A stretch of DNA of 21,762 nt from a virus. Both the position numbers and the translations under genes were made by a program. The notes beneath the pieces were generated by a model. The model was given only the letters and a program-made list of their open reading frames with translations. It made no database searches and was not told the DNA's origin. The stretch lies in IMG/VR virus record IMGVR_UViG_3300033273_000130, positions 1 to 21,762 of that record; one strand, 5' to 3'. Positions 14,401 through 21,762 of the stretch are shown piece by piece. The number at the start of each line of letters is the position of its first letter. Position 1 is the first letter of the stretch.

Positions 14401-15218
14401 GGCTGCAGAAACTAACCTTTATGGTTAGTGCTGTTCTTGTTGACAAGTCAATGCTTTCTGGTGTAGACGATTTGGCACGTTTGATGAACTCAGAAACTTC
14501 TGCTGAACTTCTGACTCAAACTGGTAGCCGGTATATCCGCTCTCACCTCCCTTACGCTGGATTGTTAGGCCAGGTTGGTGATTTAATGGATGCCAATCGA
14601 CGTGAAGCAGACAAACTGACTGAACACTTGGTTAAAAGAGACGCGCTTCTTAAGTCTGTTCTCCCTCCCCAATACGACTACCTGTCTAAAGATCGTACAG
14701 GCAAACCTCTTAGCTATGCAGCAGAGAATCCTTTGGTGCGTTTGTTTAATATGGTTATGCCAATCTCTATTCACAACGCAGAAGGTGATCCAATCAAGGA
14801 GACCCTGGTAGAAATGAGGTTTAACATCCCTCAAGTCACATCTACCTACCAAGGTGAGCCTCTTAATGCTTACGAGCGTTCTGAGCTACAGAAGTACATG
14901 GCAAAAGGTGATATACGGAAAGAGCTTGAAAAGCTTATTTTGAAAGATCCTAAGTTCCGCAAAGACCTTGATGCATACAAAAAAGGTGCTGGTCCCTTCC
15001 AGCCTTTTAGTGCTGAAGCAGGCGAAGCTTTGTATGATCAACAGTTCTACATAAGTGTTAACAAGATTTTCCAAAGAGCTAAGGACAAAGCAATGATTGA
15101 AGTCCTTAGAAACAACCCAGACCTTCAAAGGCGTATTGACGACCGTAATGCTAAGAAAGCAGCAGGTAAGTCTGGTAACATGGAAAGACTTAAAGAACTC
15201 AAAAAACACGGCTACTAA
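11403..15218 (+). CDS. Large internal core/ejection protein (T7 gp16-like)
   Basis: The product has 1271 residues (T7 gp16 has 1318). In T7, gp16 is ejected into the cell envelope and helps pull DNA in across the inner membrane. The N-terminus here is acidic and Pro-rich, with no transglycosylase motif; that domain is on the preceding protein instead. A Gly/Ala-rich stretch (about residues 126-172: GLGKLARGLVEFG, AVTGGIGGAVGGGLRVGARL) and further apolar helices later (GRGIIGMATIAALAGN) could enter a membrane. The remainder is helical and charged. It starts on the last base of the upstream stop (TGATG) behind a strong Shine-Dalgarno. Size, position and helical character support the call; no catalytic motif was seen. 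Confidence 0.88.
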   Translation: MEQEHNIPQYGLTDADRASIGSLINQAAGFPDPSPEEEEVKPVEQKEPDPTFLSEAGAAIAGGAADAVESVGGFAELIGDTFKTGISQLFGDPVDETQNPFSSEYESGDANWLDIPDDWVPENKTGLGKLARGLVEFGALTAVTGGIGGAVGGGLRVGARLGGAARAAGIGLDTRRRLNFIGKAAKIGAEGGVADLVSSSSETENLANLLNEHTPWLAPWVTDALANDPEDNPWLARIKTVTAGAGLNWVGWGISAFAKGSWAAAKARKAGKSVDEANEIGNKVHDQELQKQQDAHTASSDELAKKHEAEGRGQSDKTDPDSPPEAFVNPNKFDNTERATVDNTVSATQVARESITDAKNGGKGRSHSQMLTDSMIEQIARGDKTIKETVLKTAKELAEKAFQKGGDLEGIAEMNYDDLVMLFVKQTSEMTSMIDEGGDIAARFKEYFVDKTKDARVYITDGDKIVTASPTQKAALTMTIRSLALRAQAIANGTLFIADELPIQRQVEMTLDAMKVAMTEHKKMGFMWGLDGKLQQLGMVPKSVKESTQKQIEKLTKEQDEYFSALHEMNKQGKYQQMRDLMELHNLSDGNIRTMEHIHDYLRANLMGGKVNGKAIKGRLRTELQSVFYNSVLSGPRTIVKAVFGTNLIGIMRPFQSYLGASIMRNHKEAAIAAAQIDALGQAFAEGFRMFKYNYDLGANRKTMSYEGKFDLESDLAEWNNMAEFYQRYGSDGQKRAYDALNVVVQINTSPWMKYSQNAMGAGDSLARTIIGRYEMRMRAARQVIDEGADLKDVTKLARDIEEKFRTGPDGIFKKDANGRFVVSDKAARLAGNEAAMTTALEENFKGFELISNIPFMKAFFPFVRTGFNALELTFAHTDLIRFRDKYKDIMSGQNLDKYGIREQDLAQAQALMNGRIYMGRGIIGMATIAALAGNLTGDYPVNQEDREAWQRAGKKPNSFKVGNTYISYADLEPFNTLFSATANLIQNAHVLGEAYTEKWLQKLTFMVSAVLVDKSMLSGVDDLARLMNSETSAELLTQTGSRYIRSHLPYAGLLGQVGDLMDANRREADKLTEHLVKRDALLKSVLPPQYDYLSKDRTGKPLSYAAENPLVRLFNMVMPISIHNAEGDPIKETLVEMRFNIPQVTSTYQGEPLNAYERSELQKYMAKGDIRKELEKLILKDPKFRKDLDAYKKGAGPFQPFSAEAGEALYDQQFYISVNKIFQRAKDKAMIEVLRNNPDLQRRIDDRNAKKAAGKSGNMERLKELKKHGY

Positions 15219-15251
15219 TTCCACTCAACCAGCTCTTAATTACCATGAGTA

Positions 15252-18200
15252 ATGGCAGTTACAAAACAAACTTACACGGCGAACGGGACACAAACCCAGT
15301 TCACCATTCCATTTGAATACATTGCGAAAGCAGATGTAGATGTTTACATCGACACTGTTCTTCAACTCCAACAAAATACTACTTCTACTGCCGATCCGAC
15401 TCACCCACAAGTTATCTCTGGTGACATTACTCAGGGCACAGCTCTGATTAACCACACCTTTGTTAACGATACAACCATTGAGTTCAACAGCGCCCCAGCC
15501 AATGGGGCGTTTATTTTTATTGAGCGTACTACTGACGACACGTCTATTGTTACCTTCACTCCTGGCTCTACGATTCGTGCCCAGGAACTGAACAGTGCAC
15601 TGGAGCAAGTCCGTTTTATTGCCCAAGAAGGTACCAACACTGCACAAAATGGTGCAACTCCTTCCCGTGAAAACGATCAGTCTATTGATGCACGGGGTCT
15701 TCGTATTGAAAACCTTGCTGATGCTAACTCGGATGACGATGCAGTCAACCGTGGACAGCTGGGCAAAGTTATTACTCAAGACTTATTAGAAGGTGAGGCT
15801 ATTGACCTTACTGACTCTACTGGAGGCAGTAACTCAAACAAACAAGTTACCATTTCTGTTGAGGACAGTTCTAAGACTAACAAAGGTGCTGTTACAATTA
15901 ACGAAGGTGAGGGTATTGATGTAACCTATACCAACGGTAACGCTGTTATCGCTGGTGAAGACAGCTCTAAGACCAACAAAGGTGTGGTCTCCATTAACGA
16001 AGGTCACGCTGTTGGTGTGACTTACACTGCTGGTGATGCTGTTATTGCTGCTGATAAGAGTACTGCATCCCAGCAAGGTGTTATTCAACTTAGCTCTACT
16101 ACTCCTATTGCCATCACCCGCCCTGCAGACGGTGAGGTAGAGCTTTCTATCCCTGATAATACAGTCGACCTTGCTAAAATTAAGGCTGATGACATCAGGA
16201 CTCTTGCAGAACAGAACGCTACCCCTAACGCAACGGGTACTGACGATGAGATTGGTACTACCGCTGCTAATGACAAGCGGTATGATACCATTTATCAGTC
16301 TGGTACGCCATCTGGCACGGATTGGCCTGTTGGTAAGTTCTGGTATGACCACGCTAATGACCAGACCCTTTCTGTTTGGAGTGGTTCAAACTGGTTAGGT
16401 ATTTCGTCTGGCGGTACGTTTGTCACTCAACCAACTGTGATCTGGGTTGACCAGGCAAACGGTGATGACACTAATGATGGTCACCGAATCATCGACTCAA
16501 TGAAGACCATCAAAGCTGCTGTTACCTCAGCAGATCATGGTGATATTGTTCTCGTTGCTCCTGGTGTCTATAGGGAAATCCTTCCTATTGACGTTACTAA
16601 AAACAACGTTTCTATTGTTGGTCAGTCACTTCGTAGTTGTTTTATTCACCCGACTCCAGCGACTGAAGAGAACATTATGTTCCGCGTTAATAGCGGCACA
16701 CAGATTGCTAACTTCTCTTTTTGTGGTCTTAAGGCTAGCGGTACTCGCGGTGGTCACGCTATTGACAGTGACAGTACTTACGGTCTTCCTACTAACCAGG
16801 GGTTTGTAGCAGCGTTCTATCCCAACGCAGTTATCTACAAGTCTCCGTACATTCAAAACTGTACGAACTTTGCTGACTCTGGGATCTACAACCACACAGA
16901 AGCTGAATACAACGCTAATAACAGCCTTGGTGGTTTCTTTGACCCTAACAACGTAAACCAAGGTGGTTTTGGTGGTGACCTGACTTCCGGTCCTACTGGT
17001 GGTGGTCTCTTGGTTGACGGCTCTGCTGTTGCAACTAATTCACCACTCCGTTCAATGGTGGTGGACTCGTTCACTCAGATTGCTCTCGACGGTCCAGGCA
17101 TCCTTTGCTGTAACAACGGTTATGCACAGCTTGTGTCGTTCTTTGGCACCTTCTGTCACTACCACGCTAAGTCACTTAATGGTGGTCAGCTCAACCTGAG
17201 TAACTGTACGACTGACTACGGTCGATACGGTTTGATTGCTGATGGTAAGTCTACAACTGCAATTTTCACTGCTTCAGCAACTGCTGCTGCGTCTACGGGA
17301 GACCTGTTCTTCACTATTGGTGCTCCAACAGCAGACTCCAGTTGGCACGGTTCAGCAACGCGTCCACAAGACAACATGCTTGTGACGATTGGTTCTAACA
17401 CCTACCCAGTCAAGTCTGCTACTGCAAACGGCTCTGGATGGGATGTTTACATTGAAAACCCTGATCCAACAGCACTTGCTACCAACCTTGGTCTTGCTGC
17501 TGCTATTTCTAGCGGTGACAGTGTAAGTTTCTTCTATCGCTCTTACATCTCAACTGGTGGTCACACCTTTGAATATGTAGGCGCTGGTACTGACTACCGT
17601 GCTGACCCGGCTAATGGTGGTGTACCTGTTGAAGCTAATCAAGTTAAGAACCTGAACGACGGTAAGGTTTGGCAGTCTAGTACTGACCACAACGGTAAAT
17701 TTAAAGTTGGTGATACGTTCTCTGTTGACCAACGAACTGGTCAGGTAAACATCAGTCTTGATGCTTATCGTCCTGAAGTTGTAAATGACCTGTCACCACA
17801 ACTAGGCGGAGATCTGGATGTCTCTACATATGACATCGTCTCTACCTCTAACCGTGACATCAACCTCCTTCCACACGGAACGGGTAAGGTAAACATGACT
17901 GGTGGTCTTACAGCCACTGGTGCAATCTCTCTTGCAGGTCTGACTTATCCGTCATCTGACGGTGCTACTGATCAGGTCCTTAAGACTGACGGTAACGGTA
18001 ACCTTAGCTTTGTTGGTATTTCAGCATTACAAGGCGCTGGGATGCAAGACCTTAGCGACGACACCACACCTCAATTAGGCGGTGATCTGGATGTCAACAA
18101 CTTCACAATTACTGGTCTTCCGTCTACACCTACTTCTAACACAGAAGCTGCTTCTAAAGCTTATGTCGATAATTCAATCGGCAACATTGATGCAGCCTTT

Positions 18201-18338
18201 ATTGAAACTGCTCAAACCCTTTCTGCTAACAAAACTATCGGTGCAAATGTAAATGCCGCTTGCGTCGGACCTATGGCGCTTGCTTCTGGTGTCACGTTGA
18301 CTGTTGGTGCAAACTCTAAACTTGTCGTTCTTAACTAA
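15252..18338 (+). CDS. Tail fibre protein with T7 gp17-type N-terminus and beta-helix body
   Basis: The product has 1028 residues; T7 gp17 has 553. Residues 1 to about 150 are the T7 fibre attachment domain (TYTANGTQTQFTIPFEYI, later STIRAQELNSALEQVRFIAQE). It is followed by a short DARGLRIENLADA linker and two 32-residue repeats (204-235 and 236-267). From about residue 395 there is a pectate-lyase-like beta-helix start (WVDQANGDDTNDG, then APGVYREILPI). Two PQLGGDLDV motifs (849-857, 940-948) lie near the end, which closes with a beta-rich tip. Trimers of such fibres bind the host surface. An ATG at 15245 is out of frame, so the start is 15252; no clear Shine-Dalgarno is seen. A terminator-like hairpin lies inside the early part. 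Confidence 0.92.
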   Translation: MAVTKQTYTANGTQTQFTIPFEYIAKADVDVYIDTVLQLQQNTTSTADPTHPQVISGDITQGTALINHTFVNDTTIEFNSAPANGAFIFIERTTDDTSIVTFTPGSTIRAQELNSALEQVRFIAQEGTNTAQNGATPSRENDQSIDARGLRIENLADANSDDDAVNRGQLGKVITQDLLEGEAIDLTDSTGGSNSNKQVTISVEDSSKTNKGAVTINEGEGIDVTYTNGNAVIAGEDSSKTNKGVVSINEGHAVGVTYTAGDAVIAADKSTASQQGVIQLSSTTPIAITRPADGEVELSIPDNTVDLAKIKADDIRTLAEQNATPNATGTDDEIGTTAANDKRYDTIYQSGTPSGTDWPVGKFWYDHANDQTLSVWSGSNWLGISSGGTFVTQPTVIWVDQANGDDTNDGHRIIDSMKTIKAAVTSADHGDIVLVAPGVYREILPIDVTKNNVSIVGQSLRSCFIHPTPATEENIMFRVNSGTQIANFSFCGLKASGTRGGHAIDSDSTYGLPTNQGFVAAFYPNAVIYKSPYIQNCTNFADSGIYNHTEAEYNANNSLGGFFDPNNVNQGGFGGDLTSGPTGGGLLVDGSAVATNSPLRSMVVDSFTQIALDGPGILCCNNGYAQLVSFFGTFCHYHAKSLNGGQLNLSNCTTDYGRYGLIADGKSTTAIFTASATAAASTGDLFFTIGAPTADSSWHGSATRPQDNMLVTIGSNTYPVKSATANGSGWDVYIENPDPTALATNLGLAAAISSGDSVSFFYRSYISTGGHTFEYVGAGTDYRADPANGGVPVEANQVKNLNDGKVWQSSTDHNGKFKVGDTFSVDQRTGQVNISLDAYRPEVVNDLSPQLGGDLDVSTYDIVSTSNRDINLLPHGTGKVNMTGGLTATGAISLAGLTYPSSDGATDQVLKTDGNGNLSFVGISALQGAGMQDLSDDTTPQLGGDLDVNNFTITGLPSTPTSNTEAASKAYVDNSIGNIDAAFIETAQTLSANKTIGANVNAACVGPMALASGVTLTVGANSKLVVLN
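15491..15520 (+). terminator. Terminator-like hairpin inside the tail fibre gene
   Basis: CGCCCC (15491-15496) pairs perfectly with GGGGCG (15504-15509) around a seven-base loop, followed by TTTATTTTTAT (15510-15520). The shape is that of an intrinsic terminator, about 240 bases into the coding frame. The T tract is broken by A's, so termination would be partial. The hairpin codes for PANGA using GGG and GCG codons, which are less common in neighbouring genes (GGT and GCT dominate). This fits selection for structure, but it can also be chance. Confidence 0.4.
15861..16052 (+). repeat. Two 96-base tandem repeats in the tail fibre gene
   Basis: Unit 1 (15861-15956) and unit 2 (15957-16052) each code for 32 residues. 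Both begin EDSSKTNKG, then carry a V-x-INEG core and VTYT-x-G-x-AVIA. A third, decayed copy may follow (DKSTASQQGVIQL). The units are degenerate at DNA level, so the duplication is not fresh. They probably form repeated beta elements of the fibre shaft and could vary in number between relatives. Confidence 0.85.
17796..18095 (+). repeat. Paired PQLGGDLDV motifs in the tail fibre C-terminal region
   Basis: The nine-residue motif PQLGGDLDV occurs at 17796-17822 and 18069-18095 (residues 849-857 and 940-948), each time followed by a short strand such as STYDI or NNFTITG. This motif is common in phage fibre ends ahead of beta-structured modules, so it marks two related modules here rather than an exact repeat of DNA. 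Confidence 0.7.
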
Positions 18339-18340
18339 TC

Positions 18341-18832
18341 ATGGCTTACGGAAAAATTAAATCAGATACTCTTGTTTATGACAATAGTGGTACTGATGTA
18401 GAAATTGCAATTAGTGGAATTCCTACCGCTGCACAGCTTGCAGCAAAACAAGATGCTGACGCTGCAACTGCAAAGACTGACGAAGTCCAAAACTTTACAG
18501 CAGCACAGCGGCTTGCAGTTGTTCCTCTTACCTCTGCAGCCAGCATTCAGATTGACTTCAGTACGGGTAATAACTTTAAGCTGACTACTGGTCACTCAGC
18601 TATTGCCTTTACTAACCCCACAACTGAAGTAGCAGGTCAATCTGGCTCTATCTTTATTGTCCAAGGGTCTACTACTTGTGCGGCTCCTACCTGGGGTGAT
18701 CAGTATCTCTTCGCAGGTGGTACTCCTCCGTCGCTGACTGGAACCACAGGAGTTATTTCACGTATTGATTACATCGTCCAGGAAGCTGGCAAAATCCATT
18801 GCGTTACTACTGACAACCTTACTGCAACTTGA
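18341..18832 (+). CDS. Small tail-fibre-associated structural protein
   Basis: The product has 163 residues and no hydrophobic segment. The N-terminus MAYGKIKSDTLVYDNSGTDVE resembles short phage structural proteins that follow fibres. A brief Ala/Gln-rich helix (AAQLAAKQDADAATAKTDE, residues about 30-48) could act as a small coiled coil. The rest is beta-rich and ends in an apolar core with SGSIFIVQG and YIVQEAGKIHCVTTDN. It starts two bases after the fibre stop and ends three bases before the next start, so it is probably made together with them. A role as fibre tip, adaptor or capping protein is possible, but no specific function can be read from the sequence. Confidence 0.75.
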   Translation: MAYGKIKSDTLVYDNSGTDVEIAISGIPTAAQLAAKQDADAATAKTDEVQNFTAAQRLAVVPLTSAASIQIDFSTGNNFKLTTGHSAIAFTNPTTEVAGQSGSIFIVQGSTTCAAPTWGDQYLFAGGTPPSLTGTTGVISRIDYIVQEAGKIHCVTTDNLTAT

Positions 18833-18835
18833 TAT

Positions 18836-21565
18836 ATGCCAGTATTTAATAACATTTTAGCAGGTGCCGCCGGTTCTGGCGGCGCTGCTGCTGATTACAC
18901 GATTGATCGCAGCTTGCGGTTCAATAGTGCTGATGGTGCCTACTTAGGTGCCGCTTTCGGCACCCCAACAGATCAAGATGTTTTTACTTTGTCGATGTGG
19001 GTAAAACGTTCTGCGCTTGGCAGTACGCAGCATTTGTTTGGTGTTTCAACAAACCATAGTTTTGGATTCACCTCTGGCGATGCACTTAATTTAACTTTTG
19101 GCGGAAGTAGCGCATTAACGACAACCGCATTATTTCGTGATCCTAGTGCTTGGTATCATATTGTTTGGACGCAGAGCGGAACATCGCACACGATCTACGT
19201 CAATAACGTCAGTGTTGGTACTGCAACGGCAACATCAAGTGTATTTAACACTGCAGTTGCTCATCAGCTTGGTGCAGGTAACACTACAAACTTCTTTAAT
19301 GGGTATTTTGCAGACGTTCACTTCATCGACGGTCAAGCACTTGCTGCGACTGACTTCGGTAAACTTGACGACAACAATGTCTGGCAGCCGAAAGCATATT
19401 CTGGAACGTATGGCACCAATGGTTTCCACCTCGATTTCAGCGACAACAGCAGCAAAGATGCGCTTGGATACGATGCAGCGGGAAGTAATGATTGGACGGT
19501 TAATAACCTGACAGCATCAGCAACAAAATGGAGTTCTTATCTTATTCCACAGTCTCCAGCCAGCTTTGATAGCTCTTATCCAGCTTCAGAGGCTTTTGAT
19601 GGAAGCATCGCTGCAAATCAAGAGGCTAGATTAAATGGTGGTTCATACGCTGATAGGTATATTGATTTTATACCTACTGGCGGGATTGCTTTTAGTAATC
19701 AGATTGAAATGTATGTTGGCGCAAGCGACTTTGAATACAGCTACAACGGTGGTAGTAATGTTGCTGTTACTGCTGACGCTTGGCATACAGTTGCTAGCGG
19801 TGGCGGTACACTTACATCCATTCGTATTCAGCGAACTCAGTCCCTTACTCATACTTGGCGGGCGTTGAGGGTTGATGGCACTATTCTTGTAGACGGTGAT
19901 CCCGCTGGCACTGACAGCCTGATCGACACGCCGACTAATTACACGGCAAGTTCTGGAAATAATGGCGGGAACTATGCGACGTTGAACCCTTTACTTACAC
20001 AATCAGCATATCTAAGCAACGGCAACCTAGAACTAGATTCTGCTGGCTGGGGTCATATTGATGCTTACGCAACAATTGGATTAACATCTTCCAAATGGTA
20101 TTGGGAAGTTACGTTTACTGGCGATACAAATGCCGAACCCTACATGGGAATATCCTCTGTTCCGCCAGAGGGCGCCGCTATTGGTCAGGTGTCGGGTTCT
20201 TATGGTCGTAGCAAGGCTACAAAGACCTATATAGGCGGAACTGTAAATAATTCAGGTGGCAACATTTCGATTGGCACGGGTGATACCATCGGCTTTGCTT
20301 TGGATTTAGATAATGGAACTTTGCAGGTTTATGTCAACGGCACAGCGGAATCTTCTCAACTTGCAAGTTCGTTAGATTTGACTAAAACTTGGTTCCCGGC
20401 TGGCTCTATTTATGGGCCTAATTGTCAGTTGAAATTTAACTTCGGCCAACGCCCATTTTCGATCTCTTCTGTACCAACAGGCCACAAGTCACTCTGCACG
20501 CAGAACCTTGACGACCCGCTGATTGACGATGGTTCGACGGCGTTTGATGCGGTAAAAATAGACAATGCGTCTACAACAGGCTCAATAACTGGCTTGTCGT
20601 TTGCCCCAGATTTTGCATGGTTCAAGTCACGGGGAGATGCAGGCAATCATTTCTTGCTTGACTTTATTAGAGACGATGGCATTTTGCGTGTAAACCTTGC
20701 CAACGATGAAGTTACGGGTACAGATTATATTGACTGGAATAGCGATGGTGTCGGCTACAAAAATGGCTTAGTTGATTCCGGCAGCAGCAACATTGTTTGG
20801 CTTTGGGACGCCGGAACAACAACAGACACAAACAACACTGCTGGTAGCATCACGCCAACAGGTGTCCGCGCCAATCCGTCTGCTGGGTTCTCGATTGTTA
20901 GTTATACGGGTGATGGTAATGCATCTGCAACTATCGGACACGGATTGAATGCTGCTCCTGAAATGATCATGGTGAAAAACCGTGATGTAGCAGATGACGG
21001 TAGTGTTTATCACGTCGGAACGGATGCCACAAACCCACAAAATTATTTCCTAAAATTATTTGCAACAAGTGCAACTGGATCGGCTGCACGTTCAGACGCG
21101 GGTGCAATGTGGAATGACACTGCGCCTACTAGCTCTGTGTTTAGTGTTGGTACTGAGGATAATGTAAACGCTAGTGGTGAAAATTACATCGCCTACTGCT
21201 TCGCACCTGTCGCAGGTTACAGCGCGTTTGGTTCGTATGAAGGCAACGGTTCAACTGATGGTCCGTTCGCGTACACTGGATTTAGGCCAAAATGGATATT
21301 GCTCAAGCGTTCTGACGGCGGTGCGGAAAACTGGGTAGTTTACGACACTGCGAGAAATACCCAAAACGTCATGGGTGAACAACTTTATCCAAACTTAAGT
21401 AGTGCTAAAGCCGATGCTGGTACTAACCCCTCTTATGCAATTTTGGATAGCGTTTCAAATGGATTTAAAATACGCGGCTCTCATACTTCGTTTAATTTAA
21501 GCGGTGGCACCTTCATCTACGCCGCATTTGCTGAGAACCCCTTCAAATACGCACGCGCACGCTAA
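18836..21565 (+). CDS. Lectin-like tail adhesin (LamG-like, SPRY-like and DUF7483-like modules)
   Basis: The product has 909 residues. Residues about 20-200 look like a LamG/concanavalin-type sandwich (FTLSMWVKRS, AWYHIVWTQSG, NNVSVG, GYFADVHFIDGQAL). Residues about 395-545 resemble a SPRY domain (KWYWEVTF, YMGISS, GDTIGFALDLDNGTLQVYVNG). The last 350 residues repeat a module with G[LF]-x-P-x-[FMI]-x-[WVL]-x-K-x-R at about 587, 735 and 840, as in DUF7483 proteins of marine phages. A segment at about 228-355 separates NDWTVNNLTA from DSLIDTPTNY, which lie next to each other in many relatives known to me, so it may be an inserted domain. Codons are less GCT/GGT-biased than upstream, suggesting acquisition from another phage. 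It probably binds the host surface. Confidence 0.82.
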   Translation: MPVFNNILAGAAGSGGAAADYTIDRSLRFNSADGAYLGAAFGTPTDQDVFTLSMWVKRSALGSTQHLFGVSTNHSFGFTSGDALNLTFGGSSALTTTALFRDPSAWYHIVWTQSGTSHTIYVNNVSVGTATATSSVFNTAVAHQLGAGNTTNFFNGYFADVHFIDGQALAATDFGKLDDNNVWQPKAYSGTYGTNGFHLDFSDNSSKDALGYDAAGSNDWTVNNLTASATKWSSYLIPQSPASFDSSYPASEAFDGSIAANQEARLNGGSYADRYIDFIPTGGIAFSNQIEMYVGASDFEYSYNGGSNVAVTADAWHTVASGGGTLTSIRIQRTQSLTHTWRALRVDGTILVDGDPAGTDSLIDTPTNYTASSGNNGGNYATLNPLLTQSAYLSNGNLELDSAGWGHIDAYATIGLTSSKWYWEVTFTGDTNAEPYMGISSVPPEGAAIGQVSGSYGRSKATKTYIGGTVNNSGGNISIGTGDTIGFALDLDNGTLQVYVNGTAESSQLASSLDLTKTWFPAGSIYGPNCQLKFNFGQRPFSISSVPTGHKSLCTQNLDDPLIDDGSTAFDAVKIDNASTTGSITGLSFAPDFAWFKSRGDAGNHFLLDFIRDDGILRVNLANDEVTGTDYIDWNSDGVGYKNGLVDSGSSNIVWLWDAGTTTDTNNTAGSITPTGVRANPSAGFSIVSYTGDGNASATIGHGLNAAPEMIMVKNRDVADDGSVYHVGTDATNPQNYFLKLFATSATGSAARSDAGAMWNDTAPTSSVFSVGTEDNVNASGENYIAYCFAPVAGYSAFGSYEGNGSTDGPFAYTGFRPKWILLKRSDGGAENWVVYDTARNTQNVMGEQLYPNLSSAKADAGTNPSYAILDSVSNGFKIRGSHTSFNLSGGTFIYAAFAENPFKYARAR

Positions 21566-21583
21566 TTAAAAAAACATTTAACT

Positions 21584-21762
21584 ATGCTTCAACTTAATGG
21601 TAAGACCTTGCAATATGACAAGGCATTTGTTCACGACGGGATGCAATATCCCGCTAATTGGCTGCGCTTGACCTCTTTGGAGGAGAAGCAAGCCATTGGC
21701 ATCGTTGAAGTCCCCGATCAGCCACAGGCTGTGTGGGATCAACGTTTCTACTGGGGTGTTGA
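21584..21762 (+). CDS. Partial tail-associated protein, cut by the window end
   Basis: Fifty-nine codons are visible before the window ends. The product begins MLQLNGKTLQYDKAFVHDG, followed by MQYPANWLRLTSLEEKQAIG and an end with VWDQRFYWGV. This pattern (NGK, then a QYP-x-NWLR-x2-[ST] box, then a DQRFYWG box) is familiar from short proteins that follow tail-fibre genes in marine phages, some annotated as DUF4376-like or fibre assembly proteins. The call as tail-associated rests on this memory and on position. No Shine-Dalgarno is seen in the A/T-rich 18-base gap before it. Confidence 0.7.
   Translation, partial: MLQLNGKTLQYDKAFVHDGMQYPANWLRLTSLEEKQAIGIVEVPDQPQAVWDQRFYWGV

Noticed and set aside
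15238-15254. Small hairpin ATTAC/GTAAT over the tail fibre start
   Set aside because: Only five mostly A/T pairs; too weak to claim regulation.
18866-18883. Perfect GCCGCC/GGCGGC hairpin near the adhesin start
   Set aside because: It codes for a Gly/Ala-rich linker and no T run follows, so it is best explained by the coding content.
1-21762. CRISPR array, integrase, insertion sequence or lysogeny genes
   Set aside because: No regularly spaced direct repeats, recombinase motifs or terminal inverted repeats were noticed; apart from the HNH nuclease, no mobile element is supported.

Overview
This window is the late, structural half of a T7-like podovirus (autographivirus type) that infects marine picocyanobacteria. 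Two things show this. The gene order scaffold, major capsid, tail tube A, tail tube B, internal virion proteins and tail fibre is that of T7 genes 9 to 17. Between the scaffold and capsid genes sits a photosynthesis block with a high-light-inducible protein (hli) and a photosystem II D1 gene (psbA). The same block occupies this slot in known Prochlorococcus and Synechococcus podoviruses. The fairly balanced base composition leans towards a Synechococcus host, but this is only an inference. All genes read on the + strand and most overlap or nearly touch.

Layout. 1-28: probable last codons of the portal gene. 34-912: scaffold. 909-2845: accessory block of hli, a 42-residue lysine-rich protein, a small exported outer-membrane-like protein, an HNH endonuclease and psbA, linked by overlapping stop and start codons. 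2846-3189: a non-coding or small-gene island holding a glutamine-riboswitch-like pseudoknot (Downstream-peptide class), a 35-codon peptide gene right behind it, a tRNA-like acceptor/T-arm minihelix that begins on that gene's last codons, and weaker hairpins. 3190-4284: major capsid protein, followed by a clear intrinsic terminator at the position where T7 has T-phi. 4335-8836: the two tail tube/nozzle proteins and two small internal virion proteins. 8839-15218: two very large internal core proteins, with a transglycosylase-like domain at the C-terminus of the first (gp15-like) one. 15252-21762: tail fibre, a small companion protein, a 909-residue lectin-like adhesin and the start of a further tail-associated gene.

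How it fits together. The D1 and Hli proteins would keep host photosystem II working during infection. The riboswitch-peptide unit would read host glutamine, and so nitrogen status, and set expression of a tiny peptide; its last residues recall small cyanobacterial regulators. The rest builds the capsid, tail, DNA-ejection apparatus and receptor-binding fibres. The most unusual part is 2846-3189, where a metabolite sensor, a micro-gene and a tRNA-like fold lie back to back between psbA and the capsid gene.
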